In this document: piece after piece, positions 7,907 through 17,417 of the stretch
How the letters are laid out: each line of letters starts with the position of its first letter
How positions within the stretch are numbered: the first letter of the stretch is position 1
NCBI GenBank assembly: GCA_965183835.1
Contig: CBCYME010000013.1
Span: 76,343-140,342, forward strand
From: OMPR01 sp965183835
Lineage (GTDB): Bacteria; Pseudomonadota; Alphaproteobacteria; Rhodobacterales; Rhodobacteraceae
Length of the DNA: 64,000 nucleotides
Reading direction: 5' to 3'
The notes under the pieces: generated by a model
What the model was told of the DNA's origin: nothing
The model's input: the letters and a program-made list of their open reading frames with translations, nothing else
Databases searched by the model: none
Position numbers and translations under genes: made by a program

Positions 7907-8793
7907 GTGGCGCTCTCATTTGCCAAAGCCACCTGCCCGCGCATCAACACAAACCCCTGACCTGCAACACGAATACCTGTCATCGCATCTTCCGGACCAA
8001 CGCGCGTGACCTGCGCCTGACCCGGACGCCCCATGCCGTGCCCTTGCTCGGCAACAAAGCTGTCCTTTTCCATCAAGCCATAATGCCAAAGGTAAGCCGC
8101 CATCGCGCCGGTTGCTGATCCAGTGAACGGATCCTCTGCCGGGCTGGGGGGCGCCAGCAACAATCTAGCCGAGGTATCCCCCTGGTCCGTCGACCCGCTC
8201 AGCGTGACCAAGAACGGCTCCATCATGTCGGTCCCTGCATAGCCTTGATCCGCCAACATCATGCGCAAGGCATTGGTATCCAATTTCGCCGATTTAAGCG
8301 CCTCCTGATCCTTTAGAACCGTGATACAGAATGGCAAGCCAGTAGAGACAACTTGAGGCGGGGATATAATGGCATCTTCCGGCAGGCTGATCACCTCGGC
8401 CACCAGATCAGCAGGCACCAAAGCACCGAATTCCGGGGCAATCTGCGTCATTTCAATATTGTCGCCGTCCAACTGAACGTGAACCAGCCCTGCCCCCGTT
8501 TCCAATGTCAACGATTGTCCATCGATCAGGCCGCGTGACCCCATGGCAGCAACGGTGGCAATCGTTGGATGCCCCGCAAACGGAATTTCCCGACTTGCTA
8601 GAAAATACCGCACCTTGATGTCTGCGATGTCCGACGGTCCAGTGAACGTACATTCCACCAGCGACGTTTCACGCACATAGGCCGTGCAAATCGCCACCGG
8701 CAAATGCGCGCCTCCATGTACCACAGCACACCCATTCCCGCCAAAGGGGCGGTCAGTAAAGGCATCAACCCAGTCAAAATCAAACCAGCGCAT
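7903..8793 (-). CDS. PhzF-family isomerase/epimerase
   Basis: A 296-residue protein with the PhzF/diaminopimelate-epimerase-like double fold: FTDRPFGGNGCAVV near the N-terminus with the catalytic Glu region (RETSLVECTF), the FAGHPTIATV motif, and DPFTGSATGAMAAYL in the second half. The Glu and GHPT motifs are those used for acid-base catalysis in PhzF. Most members are of unknown substrate and unrelated to phenazines. Start at 8793 is supported by GGAGGT just upstream of the ATG. It is translationally coupled to the GT10 gene by an ATGA overlap. Confidence 0.9.
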   Translation of the reverse strand: MRWFDFDWVDAFTDRPFGGNGCAVVHGGAHLPVAICTAYVRETSLVECTFTGPSDIADIKVRYFLASREIPFAGHPTIATVAAMGSRGLIDGQSLTLETGAGLVHVQLDGDNIEMTQIAPEFGALVPADLVAEVISLPEDAIISPPQVVSTGLPFCITVLKDQEALKSAKLDTNALRMMLADQGYAGTDMMEPFLVTLSGSTDQGDTSARLLLAPPSPAEDPFTGSATGAMAAYLWHYGLMEKDSFVAEQGHGMGRPGQAQVTRVGPEDAMTGIRVAGQGFVLMRGQVALANESAT

Positions 8794-8899
8794 GGTTACC
8801 TCCGTGGTCCGCGCTCGCAAATGGCTAGGCGGCGCAGCGCATCTAATCCAACCGCTAAACTGCCATAATCACACTGAAACAGCCAGCCCACCACACAGC

Positions 8900-8926
8900 A
8901 AAAAGCCCCGGTTTCCCAACCGAGGC
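8900..8926 (-). terminator. Rho-independent terminator of the hsp20-DUF1150 operon
   Basis: On the minus strand a 7-bp stem (GCCTCGG/CCGGGGC) is followed by five T. It sits about 30 bp after the DUF1150 stop codon. Confidence 0.75.
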
Positions 8927-8958
8927 CCACATTCCATTTTCCAAAGATGCTCGTGTTA

Positions 8959-9183
8959 TCAGTGCACGGCAACCGGCGAATAGTCATGCTCGCGCGCAAG
9001 CACAAATGCCATATTGCGATCCGCGACCAGAGCCAATTGCTGCCCCTTTTCGTCATGCACCGCATAGAGCTGTTCCAGCTCACCCGCCTCTTCACGCAGT
9101 TGATCGGGCAGGTCAGCGACATCAACGGTCTTCACATAGACCAGCCGACCGATTTCTTCATCAAAGTTCTGAGGAGTCTGCAT
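8959..9183 (-). CDS. DUF1150 family protein
   Basis: A 74-residue soluble protein with the DUF1150 pattern: IGRLVYVKTVDVADLP in the first half and LYAVHDEKG..LALVADRNMAFVLAREHD at the end. The family is nearly confined to Alphaproteobacteria and is typically found beside a small heat-shock gene, as here (4-bp gap after hsp20). Its function is unknown; the linkage suggests a role in the heat-shock response. A terminator follows. Confidence 0.9.
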   Translation of the reverse strand: MQTPQNFDEEIGRLVYVKTVDVADLPDQLREEAGELEQLYAVHDEKGQQLALVADRNMAFVLAREHDYSPVAVH

Positions 9184-9187
9184 CGAT

Positions 9188-9601
9188 TTACCCTTTCTTG
9201 ATATTGATGGTTTGCACCACTGTTTCCGGACGCGATTGCGTCAGGTCGACGTGCAACAGGCCATTTTCCATGACCGCATCGCCCACTTCGACCCCGTCGG
9301 CCAAAACAAACATGCGCTGGAACTGGCGAGCGGCAATACCGCGGTGCAAGAACACGCGCCCATCGCTGTCATCGCGTTGACGACCCCGGATCACAAGTTG
9401 GCGATCTTCGACCGTAATCGCGAGGTCTTGTTCAGCAAATCCGGCCACAGCCAAGGTGATGCGGTACGAATAATCGGATGTTTGTTCGATATTATAGGGC
9501 GGGTACCCTTCGTTGCCTGATTTCGCGGACCGCTCTAACAGGCGTTCCAGTTGCTCAAAGCCAAGCATATGTGGGTATGAACCCAAAGTCAGTTTCGACA
9601 C
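9188..9601 (-). CDS. Small heat-shock protein, Hsp20/IbpA type
   Basis: A 137-residue alpha-crystallin-domain chaperone that holds unfolding proteins for refolding by DnaK/ClpB. The N-terminal arm includes GFEQLERLLERS and PPYNIEQT; the alpha-crystallin domain runs from about residue 35 to 130 with LAVAGFAEQDL, GLLHVDL and the C-terminal I-N-I anchor (TINIKKG). It is the first gene of an operon with DUF1150. A heat-shock-type promoter is visible upstream, which fits RpoH control. Confidence 0.95.
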   Translation of the reverse strand: MSKLTLGSYPHMLGFEQLERLLERSAKSGNEGYPPYNIEQTSDYSYRITLAVAGFAEQDLAITVEDRQLVIRGRQRDDSDGRVFLHRGIAARQFQRMFVLADGVEVGDAVMENGLLHVDLTQSRPETVVQTINIKKG

Positions 9602-9668
9602 GTCTATCGTCCTTTTATGTCAAAGCGACGGGGCGTACGATCCCTAACGAGGCAATCGCACAACTCTG

Positions 9669-9698
9669 AATATGGGAAGAAAAACAACAATTCACAAG
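9669..9698 (-). promoter_or_regulatory. Predicted RpoH (sigma-32) promoter of hsp20
   Basis: On the minus strand, CTTGTGA and CCCATATT are separated by 15 nt, close to the heat-shock consensus CTTGAAA / CCCCATNT, and lie about 70 bp before the hsp20 start. Confidence 0.6.
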
Positions 9699-9765
9699 GT
9701 CTAGGCGAAAACAAGGTGAAGGCGTATCCTAGGGCCAACAAGAGCAACAAAATTCGAGTCGCCCC

Positions 9766-9990
9766 ATGAATGCCCCTACTGATCTATCGATGAAAACCAA
9801 CGACGTTCTTCGGGTCGAGCTAGAGGTGTTCCGCCGTCAACACCGCGATCTGGATGAGGCGATTCAAGCTTTGTCCGAACGCGGGACCAGTGATCAATTG
9901 ACCGTCAAGCGCCTCAAGATGCAGAAATTGCGCCTCAAAGATCTGATCACGCGGATCGAGGATCGCCTGACCCCCGACATCATCGCCTGA
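9766..9990 (+). CDS. DUF465 / YdcH family small protein
   Basis: A 74-residue mostly helical protein with the DUF465 arrangement: FRRQHRDLDEAIQAL followed by LKMQKLRLKDLITRIED. The pattern suggests a coiled-coil hairpin. Family members are widespread in Proteobacteria and have no settled function. No membrane segment is visible. It is divergent from hsp20 and sits 78 bp before purE. An alternative start is the ATG eight codons downstream. Confidence 0.85.
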   Translation: MNAPTDLSMKTNDVLRVELEVFRRQHRDLDEAIQALSERGTSDQLTVKRLKMQKLRLKDLITRIEDRLTPDIIA

Positions 9991-10068
9991 GGCATTTGGC
10001 CCCGGCTCATTGCCACGCTGGATGAATTGGCTATAGTGCGCGCTCTTTCGACAAAAGGGCGCTGTATA

Positions 10069-10557
10069 ATGGCCGAGACACGAGTTGGAATTATCATGGG
10101 CAGCCAGTCAGATTGGCCCACCATGAAAGGTGCTGCCGAGATTCTGGATGAACTGGGAATTGCATATGAAACCCGCATCGTTTCTGCCCATCGGACCCCC
10201 GATCGGCTATGGGAATATGGCAAGTCTGCTGCGGATCGTGGCTTGCACGTTATTATCGCCGGTGCGGGTGGCGCGGCCCACTTGCCGGGCATGATGGCCT
10301 CGAAAACCCGTGTGCCCGTTGTTGGCGTCCCGGTTCAGACCCGTGCCCTATCTGGCGTCGATTCTCTTTATTCCATCGTGCAGATGCCCAAGGGCTTTCC
10401 AGTTGCGACAATGGCAATTGGCGCCGCAGGGGCCGCCAATGCGGGCCTGATGGCAGCTGGCATCCTTGCCCTGCAGGATTCAAATCTGGCCCAGCGGCTT
10501 GATGATTGGCGCGAGGCCCTGTCCGCATCAATCCCAGAGGAGCCTCAGGATGACTAA
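10069..10557 (+). CDS. purE: N5-carboxyaminoimidazole ribonucleotide mutase
   Basis: A 162-residue class I PurE that converts N5-CAIR to CAIR in purine synthesis. The N-terminal GIIMGSQSDW loop, SAHRTPDRLWEY with the catalytic His, and GAGGAAHLPGM are all present. The start at 10069 gives the usual N-terminus; the longer frame to 10027 has no family support. Its end overlaps the start of purK by 8 bp, the usual purEK operon. Confidence 0.97.
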   Translation: MAETRVGIIMGSQSDWPTMKGAAEILDELGIAYETRIVSAHRTPDRLWEYGKSAADRGLHVIIAGAGGAAHLPGMMASKTRVPVVGVPVQTRALSGVDSLYSIVQMPKGFPVATMAIGAAGAANAGLMAAGILALQDSNLAQRLDDWREALSASIPEEPQDD

Positions 10558-11623
10558 TGTTTTAAAACCCGGGGCCACCATCGGTATTCTTGGCGGCGGT
10601 CAACTGGGTCGCATGTTGTCGGTTGCGGCGTCTCGCCTTGGCTTTGTCACGCATATTTTCGAACCCGGTGCCAACCCACCTGCCGGGCATGTCGCAGATC
10701 AGGTCACAATGGCCAGCTATGATGATGCTGCCGCGCTTCAGGCGTTTGCGCAATCTGTCGACGTGGTGACGTATGAATTCGAAAACATCCCCACGGCCGC
10801 TCTGGATGTCATCGAAGCGCACTGCCCAATCCGTCCGGGCCGCGAAGCCTTGCGCGTCAGTCAGGACCGTCTGACCGAGAAAAACTTCCTGCAAGAACTC
10901 GGCCTACAAACCGCCCCCTTCGCAGACATTTCGACCCAAGACGACTTGGACAAAGCACTAGAAACAATCGGCGCGCCCTCCATCCTGAAAACCCGGCGGT
11001 TTGGCTATGATGGCAAAGGTCAGGCCCGTCTGAAATCGGCCCAAGACGCCCCTTCAGCCCTTGCCGATATGGCCGGTGCGCCTTCGGTCCTCGAAGGGTT
11101 CATCGACTTTTCCCACGAAGTGTCCGTTATCGCCGCCCGTGGCCTGACAGGCGAAGTGTCGTGCTATGACCCCGGTGAAAACGTCCACCGCGATGGCATT
11201 CTGCACACCACCACCCTGCCCGCACGCCTAACGGGCTCACAACGTATGGATGCCATCCTGTTGGCAGGCAAAATCCTCAACGCGCTGGATTATGTCGGGG
11301 TGATGGGTGTTGAATTGTTTGTGACGCCCAAAGGCTTGATCGTTAATGAAATCGCCCCCCGAGTTCATAATTCTGGTCATTGGACACAGAACGGCTGTAC
11401 CGTCGATCAATTCGAACAGCACATCCGCGCCATTGTTGGCTGGCCTCTGGGCGACGGTCAGCGTCACAGCGATGTTGTGATGGAAAACCTGATCGGTCAT
11501 GAAATGGACCGACTGGATGACCTCATCAAACAAAGCGATACGGCCATTCACCTGTATGGCAAGGTCGAAACCAAACCCGGTCGCAAAATGGGCCACTTCA
11601 ACACCATACAGCGTACCAGCTGA
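10550..11623 (+). CDS. purK: 5-(carboxyamino)imidazole ribonucleotide synthase
   Basis: A 357-residue ATP-grasp enzyme that uses ATP and bicarbonate to convert AIR to N5-CAIR, the substrate of PurE. Domains in order are the N-terminal pre-ATP-grasp Rossmann part (GILGGGQLGRML), the central ATP-binding part (LKTRRFGYDGKGQ), and the catalytic segment VNEIAPRVHNSGHWT. The start at 10550 lies inside purE and follows GAGGAGCC. Length is normal. Confidence 0.97.
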   Translation: MTNVLKPGATIGILGGGQLGRMLSVAASRLGFVTHIFEPGANPPAGHVADQVTMASYDDAAALQAFAQSVDVVTYEFENIPTAALDVIEAHCPIRPGREALRVSQDRLTEKNFLQELGLQTAPFADISTQDDLDKALETIGAPSILKTRRFGYDGKGQARLKSAQDAPSALADMAGAPSVLEGFIDFSHEVSVIAARGLTGEVSCYDPGENVHRDGILHTTTLPARLTGSQRMDAILLAGKILNALDYVGVMGVELFVTPKGLIVNEIAPRVHNSGHWTQNGCTVDQFEQHIRAIVGWPLGDGQRHSDVVMENLIGHEMDRLDDLIKQSDTAIHLYGKVETKPGRKMGHFNTIQRTS

Positions 11624-11633
11624 TACAAGGCGC

Positions 11634-11658
11634 CGCAAAGCCCCAACGGGGTTTTGCG
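11634..11658. terminator. Stem-loop between convergent purK and phnM-like genes
   Basis: CGCAAAGCCCC and GGGGTTTTGCG form an 11-bp stem (one wobble) with a 3-nt loop. It lies between two convergent genes and can serve purK; the A/T-rich lower stem gives a short T-run on the plus strand. Confidence 0.6.
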
Positions 11659-11711
11659 CGGTGCTGCGATGGCCCCTTGGGGCATGAGCTGCACCGCACT
11701 GCCTTTAAGCG

Positions 11712-12863
11712 CTAGCCAATCAACCGCGCAGCCAGATTTCCGTTCAGATAGCTGATGCGCCCGCCTGAAAACGCACCCGCGACCCGATGTGTCCCCTCTT
11801 CAAGCACGACAAAATCCGCACGTGCGCCCACCTTCAGCGTTCCTCGATCCATTAATCCCAACACCGCCGCTGGCCCGCTCGACACCAATGCCCACGCGTC
11901 AGCAAAATCAAGAACGCCTGTTTTTGCCAACATCAGCGCCGCCCGTCTCGGACTGGGGTAATGATAGTCCGAGGCCAAAGCATCACACAGCCCCATCGCA
12001 ATCAATTCGACCGCGCTGGCGTTGCCGTTGTGCGATCCCCCACGCACCACGTTTGGCGCCCCTAGCACAATCAGGTCACCGCTTGATCGGGCAGCTTCGG
12101 CGGCTTCGATGGTTTCAGGGAACTCTGACAGTCGAACACCTCTGTCCCGCCAAACTTCGCGCCCTTCGGCGGTTTGATCGTCATGGCTGCCCATCAGAAC
12201 GCCCTGTTCGGCTAAGGTCGCACATAACTGATCCAACGCCTCAGGGACTTCGGCGCTACGCCTGTGCATCTCCTGCATCATCTCAAGGTGCTTTTCAGGA
12301 TTTCGCCCCGCCTTGAGCGCCTGCCCCGTCAGCCGCGGCGGTTTCTTCCCTGCGGCCAGCTTGGCGTGTGGCAAGTGATCGTTGAACACCACGTAACGCA
12401 CCCCCCACTCTCTGACCCGGTCCACCAAACCGGCATAGTCATCCAACATATGGGTCTCAAACCTAAGCTGCGGGATCAGATCTGTAACGACATCATCCTG
12501 CACCGTTTGAATGGCTCGAAACACCTGCGCTGCATACTCCGGCGCGCGCAGCCCCCCCTCCCAGCTGTGAAACTGGGCCATAACCGCCGTTGTAATGCCG
12601 TTCGCGGCCAGCTCTGCTTCGGCGGCAAGAACACCTTCGTTCATCTGCTTCATCGCCCCCCGGCGCGGAGCAAGGTGGCGTTCGAACCCATCGCCGTGCA
12701 AATCCACAATTCCTGGCAAGACCATAAACCCGCTTAAGTCCGCAACTTTCGCTGCCCGCGCCTCAACGATACAGCCCTCCGAAATGGACAGGTCTGTTGA
12801 TTGCAATCCATCCGTCTCTGTCAGAACCTGTGCTCCGACCAAGGTTAGATCCAAAGCCGTCAT
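11712..12863 (-). CDS. phnM: PhnM-like alpha-D-ribose 1-methylphosphonate 5-triphosphate diphosphatase
   Basis: A 383-residue amidohydrolase-superfamily protein. PhnM removes pyrophosphate from ribose methylphosphonate triphosphate in the C-P lyase pathway. Visible features are the metal-binding IVDLHGDGFERH (the PhnM form of HxH), VMAQFHSWEGG, NDHLPHA, MGSHDDQT and LASDYHYPSP. The start at 12863 follows AAGGAGAG. No other phn genes are in the window, so the gene is an orphan paralogue or works with a C-P lyase cluster elsewhere. It overlaps the upstream lipase-like gene by 4 bp. Confidence 0.88.
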   Translation of the reverse strand: MTALDLTLVGAQVLTETDGLQSTDLSISEGCIVEARAAKVADLSGFMVLPGIVDLHGDGFERHLAPRRGAMKQMNEGVLAAEAELAANGITTAVMAQFHSWEGGLRAPEYAAQVFRAIQTVQDDVVTDLIPQLRFETHMLDDYAGLVDRVREWGVRYVVFNDHLPHAKLAAGKKPPRLTGQALKAGRNPEKHLEMMQEMHRRSAEVPEALDQLCATLAEQGVLMGSHDDQTAEGREVWRDRGVRLSEFPETIEAAEAARSSGDLIVLGAPNVVRGGSHNGNASAVELIAMGLCDALASDYHYPSPRRAALMLAKTGVLDFADAWALVSSGPAAVLGLMDRGTLKVGARADFVVLEEGTHRVAGAFSGGRISYLNGNLAARLIG

Positions 12864-13630
12864 TCCGTGCTCTCCTTGTGCACTTGATCGCATTCCTGCC
12901 CCAAGCACATGTCGTCAATTGTTCCCAACACTGAATCCACCCACGAAATGTCGGAGTTAAAGCGGCCAAACTCAACAAAGTGCACGACCTGCGCGATTAC
13001 CCGTGGGTTATTCATCATAAAGGTATGTGTCACCGGCAAAACGATATGATCCGCCATGCCCTCGACCTTGGTTGATTGCACCGAAACTTTGCCATCATCC
13101 GGCCCCGGCAGCAGTGTCGAAAAGAGCGGATTGAGCGAATTATCCCCCGCGATCACACCCAGTTCAAAATTCACAGGCGGCAACCGACGCGGCAAGCTGT
13201 TTGGGCCGGTTCCAAGGGACAATCCAGCCGGGCCATTCAGTAAACCAAAGGCCTCAAGATCGCCAAAACGGTCCACGATTTCACTGCCTTGATTGGGTGG
13301 CCCCAACATCACAACGCGCCCAACTTGATCAGGGACACCGCCGCGCAGCCAATAGCGGATCAAAATACCGCCCATCGAATGGGCGACAAAATGAACCGTC
13401 TGATCGCCGCAGGCCTGCATCGCGGCGGGCAAGGTTTGCGCCACAAGTTCGGGGATCGGCATATCCGTCGACGGGTAGCCCGGGCGGACAACATCATAGT
13501 CCCGCAGCTCAAGCAATTCTTCCATGACCGCGAAAGAGGTTTCGCTACGCGCAAGACCGTGGAGCAGCACCACGCAATCCGCAATCGCAGAAGTGGGAAC
13601 AAACAACAAGAGAAAGGCAAAACAACGCAT
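12860..13630 (-). CDS. Secreted alpha/beta-hydrolase (lipase/esterase-like)
   Basis: A 256-residue protein with an N-terminal signal peptide (MRCFAFLLLFVPTSAIA), so the mature enzyme should be periplasmic. The fold is alpha/beta hydrolase: VVLLHGLARS forms the oxyanion loop, and AHSMGG holds the nucleophilic Ser; a late His is seen in PVTHTFM. It resembles triacylglycerol-lipase/PGAP1-like proteins acting on esters. The substrate is unknown. It is translationally coupled to the PhnM-like gene (ATGA overlap), an unexpected partner. The EamA gene lies 39 bp upstream on the same strand. Confidence 0.87.
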   Translation of the reverse strand: MRCFAFLLLFVPTSAIADCVVLLHGLARSETSFAVMEELLELRDYDVVRPGYPSTDMPIPELVAQTLPAAMQACGDQTVHFVAHSMGGILIRYWLRGGVPDQVGRVVMLGPPNQGSEIVDRFGDLEAFGLLNGPAGLSLGTGPNSLPRRLPPVNFELGVIAGDNSLNPLFSTLLPGPDDGKVSVQSTKVEGMADHIVLPVTHTFMMNNPRVIAQVVHFVEFGRFNSDISWVDSVLGTIDDMCLGQECDQVHKESTE

Positions 13631-13669
13631 GGATCTCGGGATACTTGGAATTCTGATGCGAGAAAAGGT

Positions 13670-14509
13670 TCAGGCGGCGCGGGGCTTGAAAACAGCAAGC
13701 GCAATTCCGCCAACCACCAGAGCCGCCCCAACGATCAAGCGTGTTCCCGCGGCTTCGCCGAGCATCAAAACGCCTGCAACCAATGCAATAATTGGAACGC
13801 TCAATTGAACCGTTGCGGCGACTGACGGGGCCAGCTGCGGCACCACCCGATACCACAGAGCGTACCCCATTCCCGATGTCACCGCCCCCGACAGGATCGC
13901 CAGGCCAACGCCTTCTGGTGTGGTCACAAATTCCGGGCCGATGACCCAAATGGCCCCTGCGGTGATCGGCAAGGCGAGCACAAAGTTTGCCCCGGTTCCG
14001 GCCAACGCATCCGGTTCAGCGCGACCAGCGAGCGTGTAAAAGCCCCAGCCAAGCCCCGCGAGCCCCATCAGGAGTACGCCCGTCAAATCGACCTGCACCG
14101 CACCCGTCGGCCACAACACAACGGCCAGCCCTCCAAATGCAACCAAGGCCCCAAGCCATTGGCGTGCCGGCGGCAGTGCCGAGAGAGCGCTCACCCCAAA
14201 CATTGTCATTTGCACAACGCCAAACAGGATCAAAGCGCCCAAGCCCGCATCCAATGTCAGGTAGGCCATTGAAAAACCGACCATATAAAGGCTGAGCGTT
14301 CCCGCCCCTATCCATCTTTGAGGAACAAACAACGGGAGCGATTTGCGCTGCAACAACACAAGAACCGCCAACGTGACAGCCCCGGACAAAACCCGAACCA
14401 CAGCAAAACTGCCGGGATCGCTAAACCCGGCTCCGACGGCAAGCCGGTTCAAAATTGAATTCGCAGCAAAGGCTGACATGGTAAGGGCGGTCAAAAGAAA
14501 CAGGCGCAT
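13670..14509 (-). CDS. EamA/DMT-superfamily transporter
   Basis: A 279-residue inner-membrane protein with about ten hydrophobic helices and the two-fold EamA repeat. The N-terminal half begins with LLTALTMSAFAANSILNR, and the second half ends with a run of helices and a short basic tail (VFKPRAA). Relatives export amino acids or other small metabolites; the substrate cannot be told from sequence. It may be the first gene of a minus-strand unit with the lipase-like and PhnM-like genes (39-bp gap). Confidence 0.9.
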   Translation of the reverse strand: MRLFLLTALTMSAFAANSILNRLAVGAGFSDPGSFAVVRVLSGAVTLAVLVLLQRKSLPLFVPQRWIGAGTLSLYMVGFSMAYLTLDAGLGALILFGVVQMTMFGVSALSALPPARQWLGALVAFGGLAVVLWPTGAVQVDLTGVLLMGLAGLGWGFYTLAGRAEPDALAGTGANFVLALPITAGAIWVIGPEFVTTPEGVGLAILSGAVTSGMGYALWYRVVPQLAPSVAATVQLSVPIIALVAGVLMLGEAAGTRLIVGAALVVGGIALAVFKPRAA

Positions 14510-14561
14510 TCCTTTGCCTTAGCCTGTTCCACCCAGCACGAACACACAAAACTACGTCAGC

Positions 14562-15140
14562 TCAGTCTGAAAACGCCTTTGGGTAGATGAGCGTTTCACT
14601 GGGACTATCATCCCCGCGTCGGAGGATGAGAGTGTACTCTAACGGATACGGAGAGGTTAACTGCTGCGCCTGGGCCTTGTCGAACCCCCATCGCCCGTAG
14701 AATGCGGGGTTCCCCAATACGACGATCGCTTCTGGCAGTTGAGTTTTGTACATTTCAGGTGGAGTTTCGTACAAAGTCTTTAAATGTTGCAGCATCCTCG
14801 TGCCAATGTGCCATGGGTTCCGGTGTGCTTCCCCCCCGGCTCCCTCAACCATCATGGCCGTATCGTCTTCGGCAAGCTTTCCGCGCTGCCATTCGGGCCT
14901 GACCGCCATCGGCGCCAAACACGCCCAACCGTCAGGCGCCTGCATCCGACTAAGGGCAAGGTAGCCGCCGATCTTCCCCGCCCATGGGGTTTGAAACTCA
15001 TGCAGCATATCGCCGTCCTCGCGCAGCTTGCGCACCAGCCGTGCCTCTGCATCTGTGGGAAACGCTACGCGCAGCAGGGCGTCCACCTCGTCAAATTGAT
15101 CTTCGGTCACACCCAGCATTGTGTCCGGCCCAACACCCAT
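14562..15140 (-). CDS. GNAT-family N-acetyltransferase (YhbS-like)
   Basis: A 192-residue protein with the GNAT acetyl-CoA fold. MAVRPEWQRGKL corresponds to the beta4/P-loop region, and IVVLGNPAFYGRWGF is the signature of the YhbS subgroup. The segment between them contains an extra stretch (about residues 90-115) not usual for short GNATs. The start at 15140 follows GGGAGAGGG. The substrate is unknown. It lies downstream of groEL on the same strand but after that operon's terminator. Confidence 0.85.
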   Translation of the reverse strand: MGVGPDTMLGVTEDQFDEVDALLRVAFPTDAEARLVRKLREDGDMLHEFQTPWAGKIGGYLALSRMQAPDGWACLAPMAVRPEWQRGKLAEDDTAMMVEGAGGEAHRNPWHIGTRMLQHLKTLYETPPEMYKTQLPEAIVVLGNPAFYGRWGFDKAQAQQLTSPYPLEYTLILRRGDDSPSETLIYPKAFSD

Positions 15141-15195
15141 GTCGCCCTCTCCCTATCTCTGACTGCAATATGAGCGCCTCAAAGATCCGCGCAAC

Positions 15196-15223
15196 AAAAA
15201 AGGGGCCGCCCAAAGGCAGCCCC
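15196..15223 (-). terminator. Rho-independent terminator of groESL
   Basis: On the minus strand a 9-bp stem (GGGGCTGCC/GGCGGCCCC, one wobble) with a 4-nt loop is followed by six T, about 55 bp after the groEL stop codon. Confidence 0.88.
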
Positions 15224-15277
15224 TAAAATCATCCGGTTGGATGGCGATGTTAACTCACAAGTCCAGAGGACCTGTGA

Positions 15278-16927
<1,650 letters not shown>

Positions 16928-16979
16928 GTTCTATTTCTCCTTGAGAAGTCTTAAAAGAGGGTCAGAGAAGCCGGGTGGC

Positions 16980-17267
16980 TTACTCGATGATCCCCATGAT
17001 GTCGGATTCTTTCATCATCAGCAGCTCTTCGCCGTCGACGGAAACTTCGGTGCCGGACCATTTGCCGAACAGAACTTTGTCGCCTGTCGCAACGTCCAGA
17101 GCGATACGGTCGCCCTTGTCGTCGCGAGCGCCTGCGCCTGCAGCGACGATAACGCCTTCAGCTGGCTTTTCTTTTGCGCTTTCGGGGATGATCAATCCGC
17201 CAGCAGTTTTCTCGTCGCTTTCTGTGCGACGAACCAGCACGCGGTCATGAAGCGGTTTCAATGCCAT
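16980..17267 (-). CDS. groS: 10-kDa co-chaperonin GroES
   Basis: A 95-residue co-chaperonin forming the heptameric lid of GroEL. MALKPLHDRVLVRR, the mobile loop (SDEKTAGGLIIPE) and GDKVLFGKWSGTEV are typical. AAGGAGC lies just before the ATG. It is the first gene of the groESL operon and is preceded by a CIRCE-type operator and a sigma-70-like promoter. Confidence 0.99.
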   Translation of the reverse strand: MALKPLHDRVLVRRTESDEKTAGGLIIPESAKEKPAEGVIVAAGAGARDDKGDRIALDVATGDKVLFGKWSGTEVSVDGEELLMMKESDIMGIIE

Positions 17268-17305
17268 CTTTGCAGCTCCTTAAGGCTCAAAGGTTATTAT
17301 TCCTC

Positions 17306-17328
17306 ATCTCGCACTCCCTTGGCGAGAT
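17306..17328 (-). promoter_or_regulatory. Second inverted repeat beside CIRCE in the groES leader
   Basis: ATCTCGC and GCGAGAT form a perfect 7-bp dyad around a 9-nt spacer, 2 nt from the CIRCE element and with the same spacer length. It could be an additional operator or an mRNA leader hairpin. Confidence 0.5.
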
Positions 17329-17330
17329 CA

Positions 17331-17357
17331 TTATCACTCACTTGCGCTGAGTGCTAA
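17331..17357 (-). promoter_or_regulatory. CIRCE operator (HrcA-binding) of groESL
   Basis: TTATCACTC-N9-GAGTGCTAA matches the CIRCE consensus TTAGCACTC-N9-GAGTGCTAA at all but one position. It lies at the expected transcription start, so HrcA repression at low temperature is likely. Confidence 0.9.
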
Positions 17358-17365
17358 CGGAAGCA

Positions 17366-17394
17366 TAGCTAGGCACTGACTTTTACCGAGTCAA
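17366..17394 (-). promoter_or_regulatory. Predicted groES promoter
   Basis: On the minus strand TTGACT (-35) and TAGCTA (-10) are 17 nt apart, placing the start of transcription inside the CIRCE element. Confidence 0.7.
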
Positions 17395-17417
17395 CAGGTA
17401 GGGTCAGAAAAATGAAC

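Noticed and set aside
12264..12737. 157-codon plus-strand frame opposite phnM
   Set aside because: Antisense to a clear PhnM-like gene; composition (many His, Arg, Pro) is that of a shadow frame.
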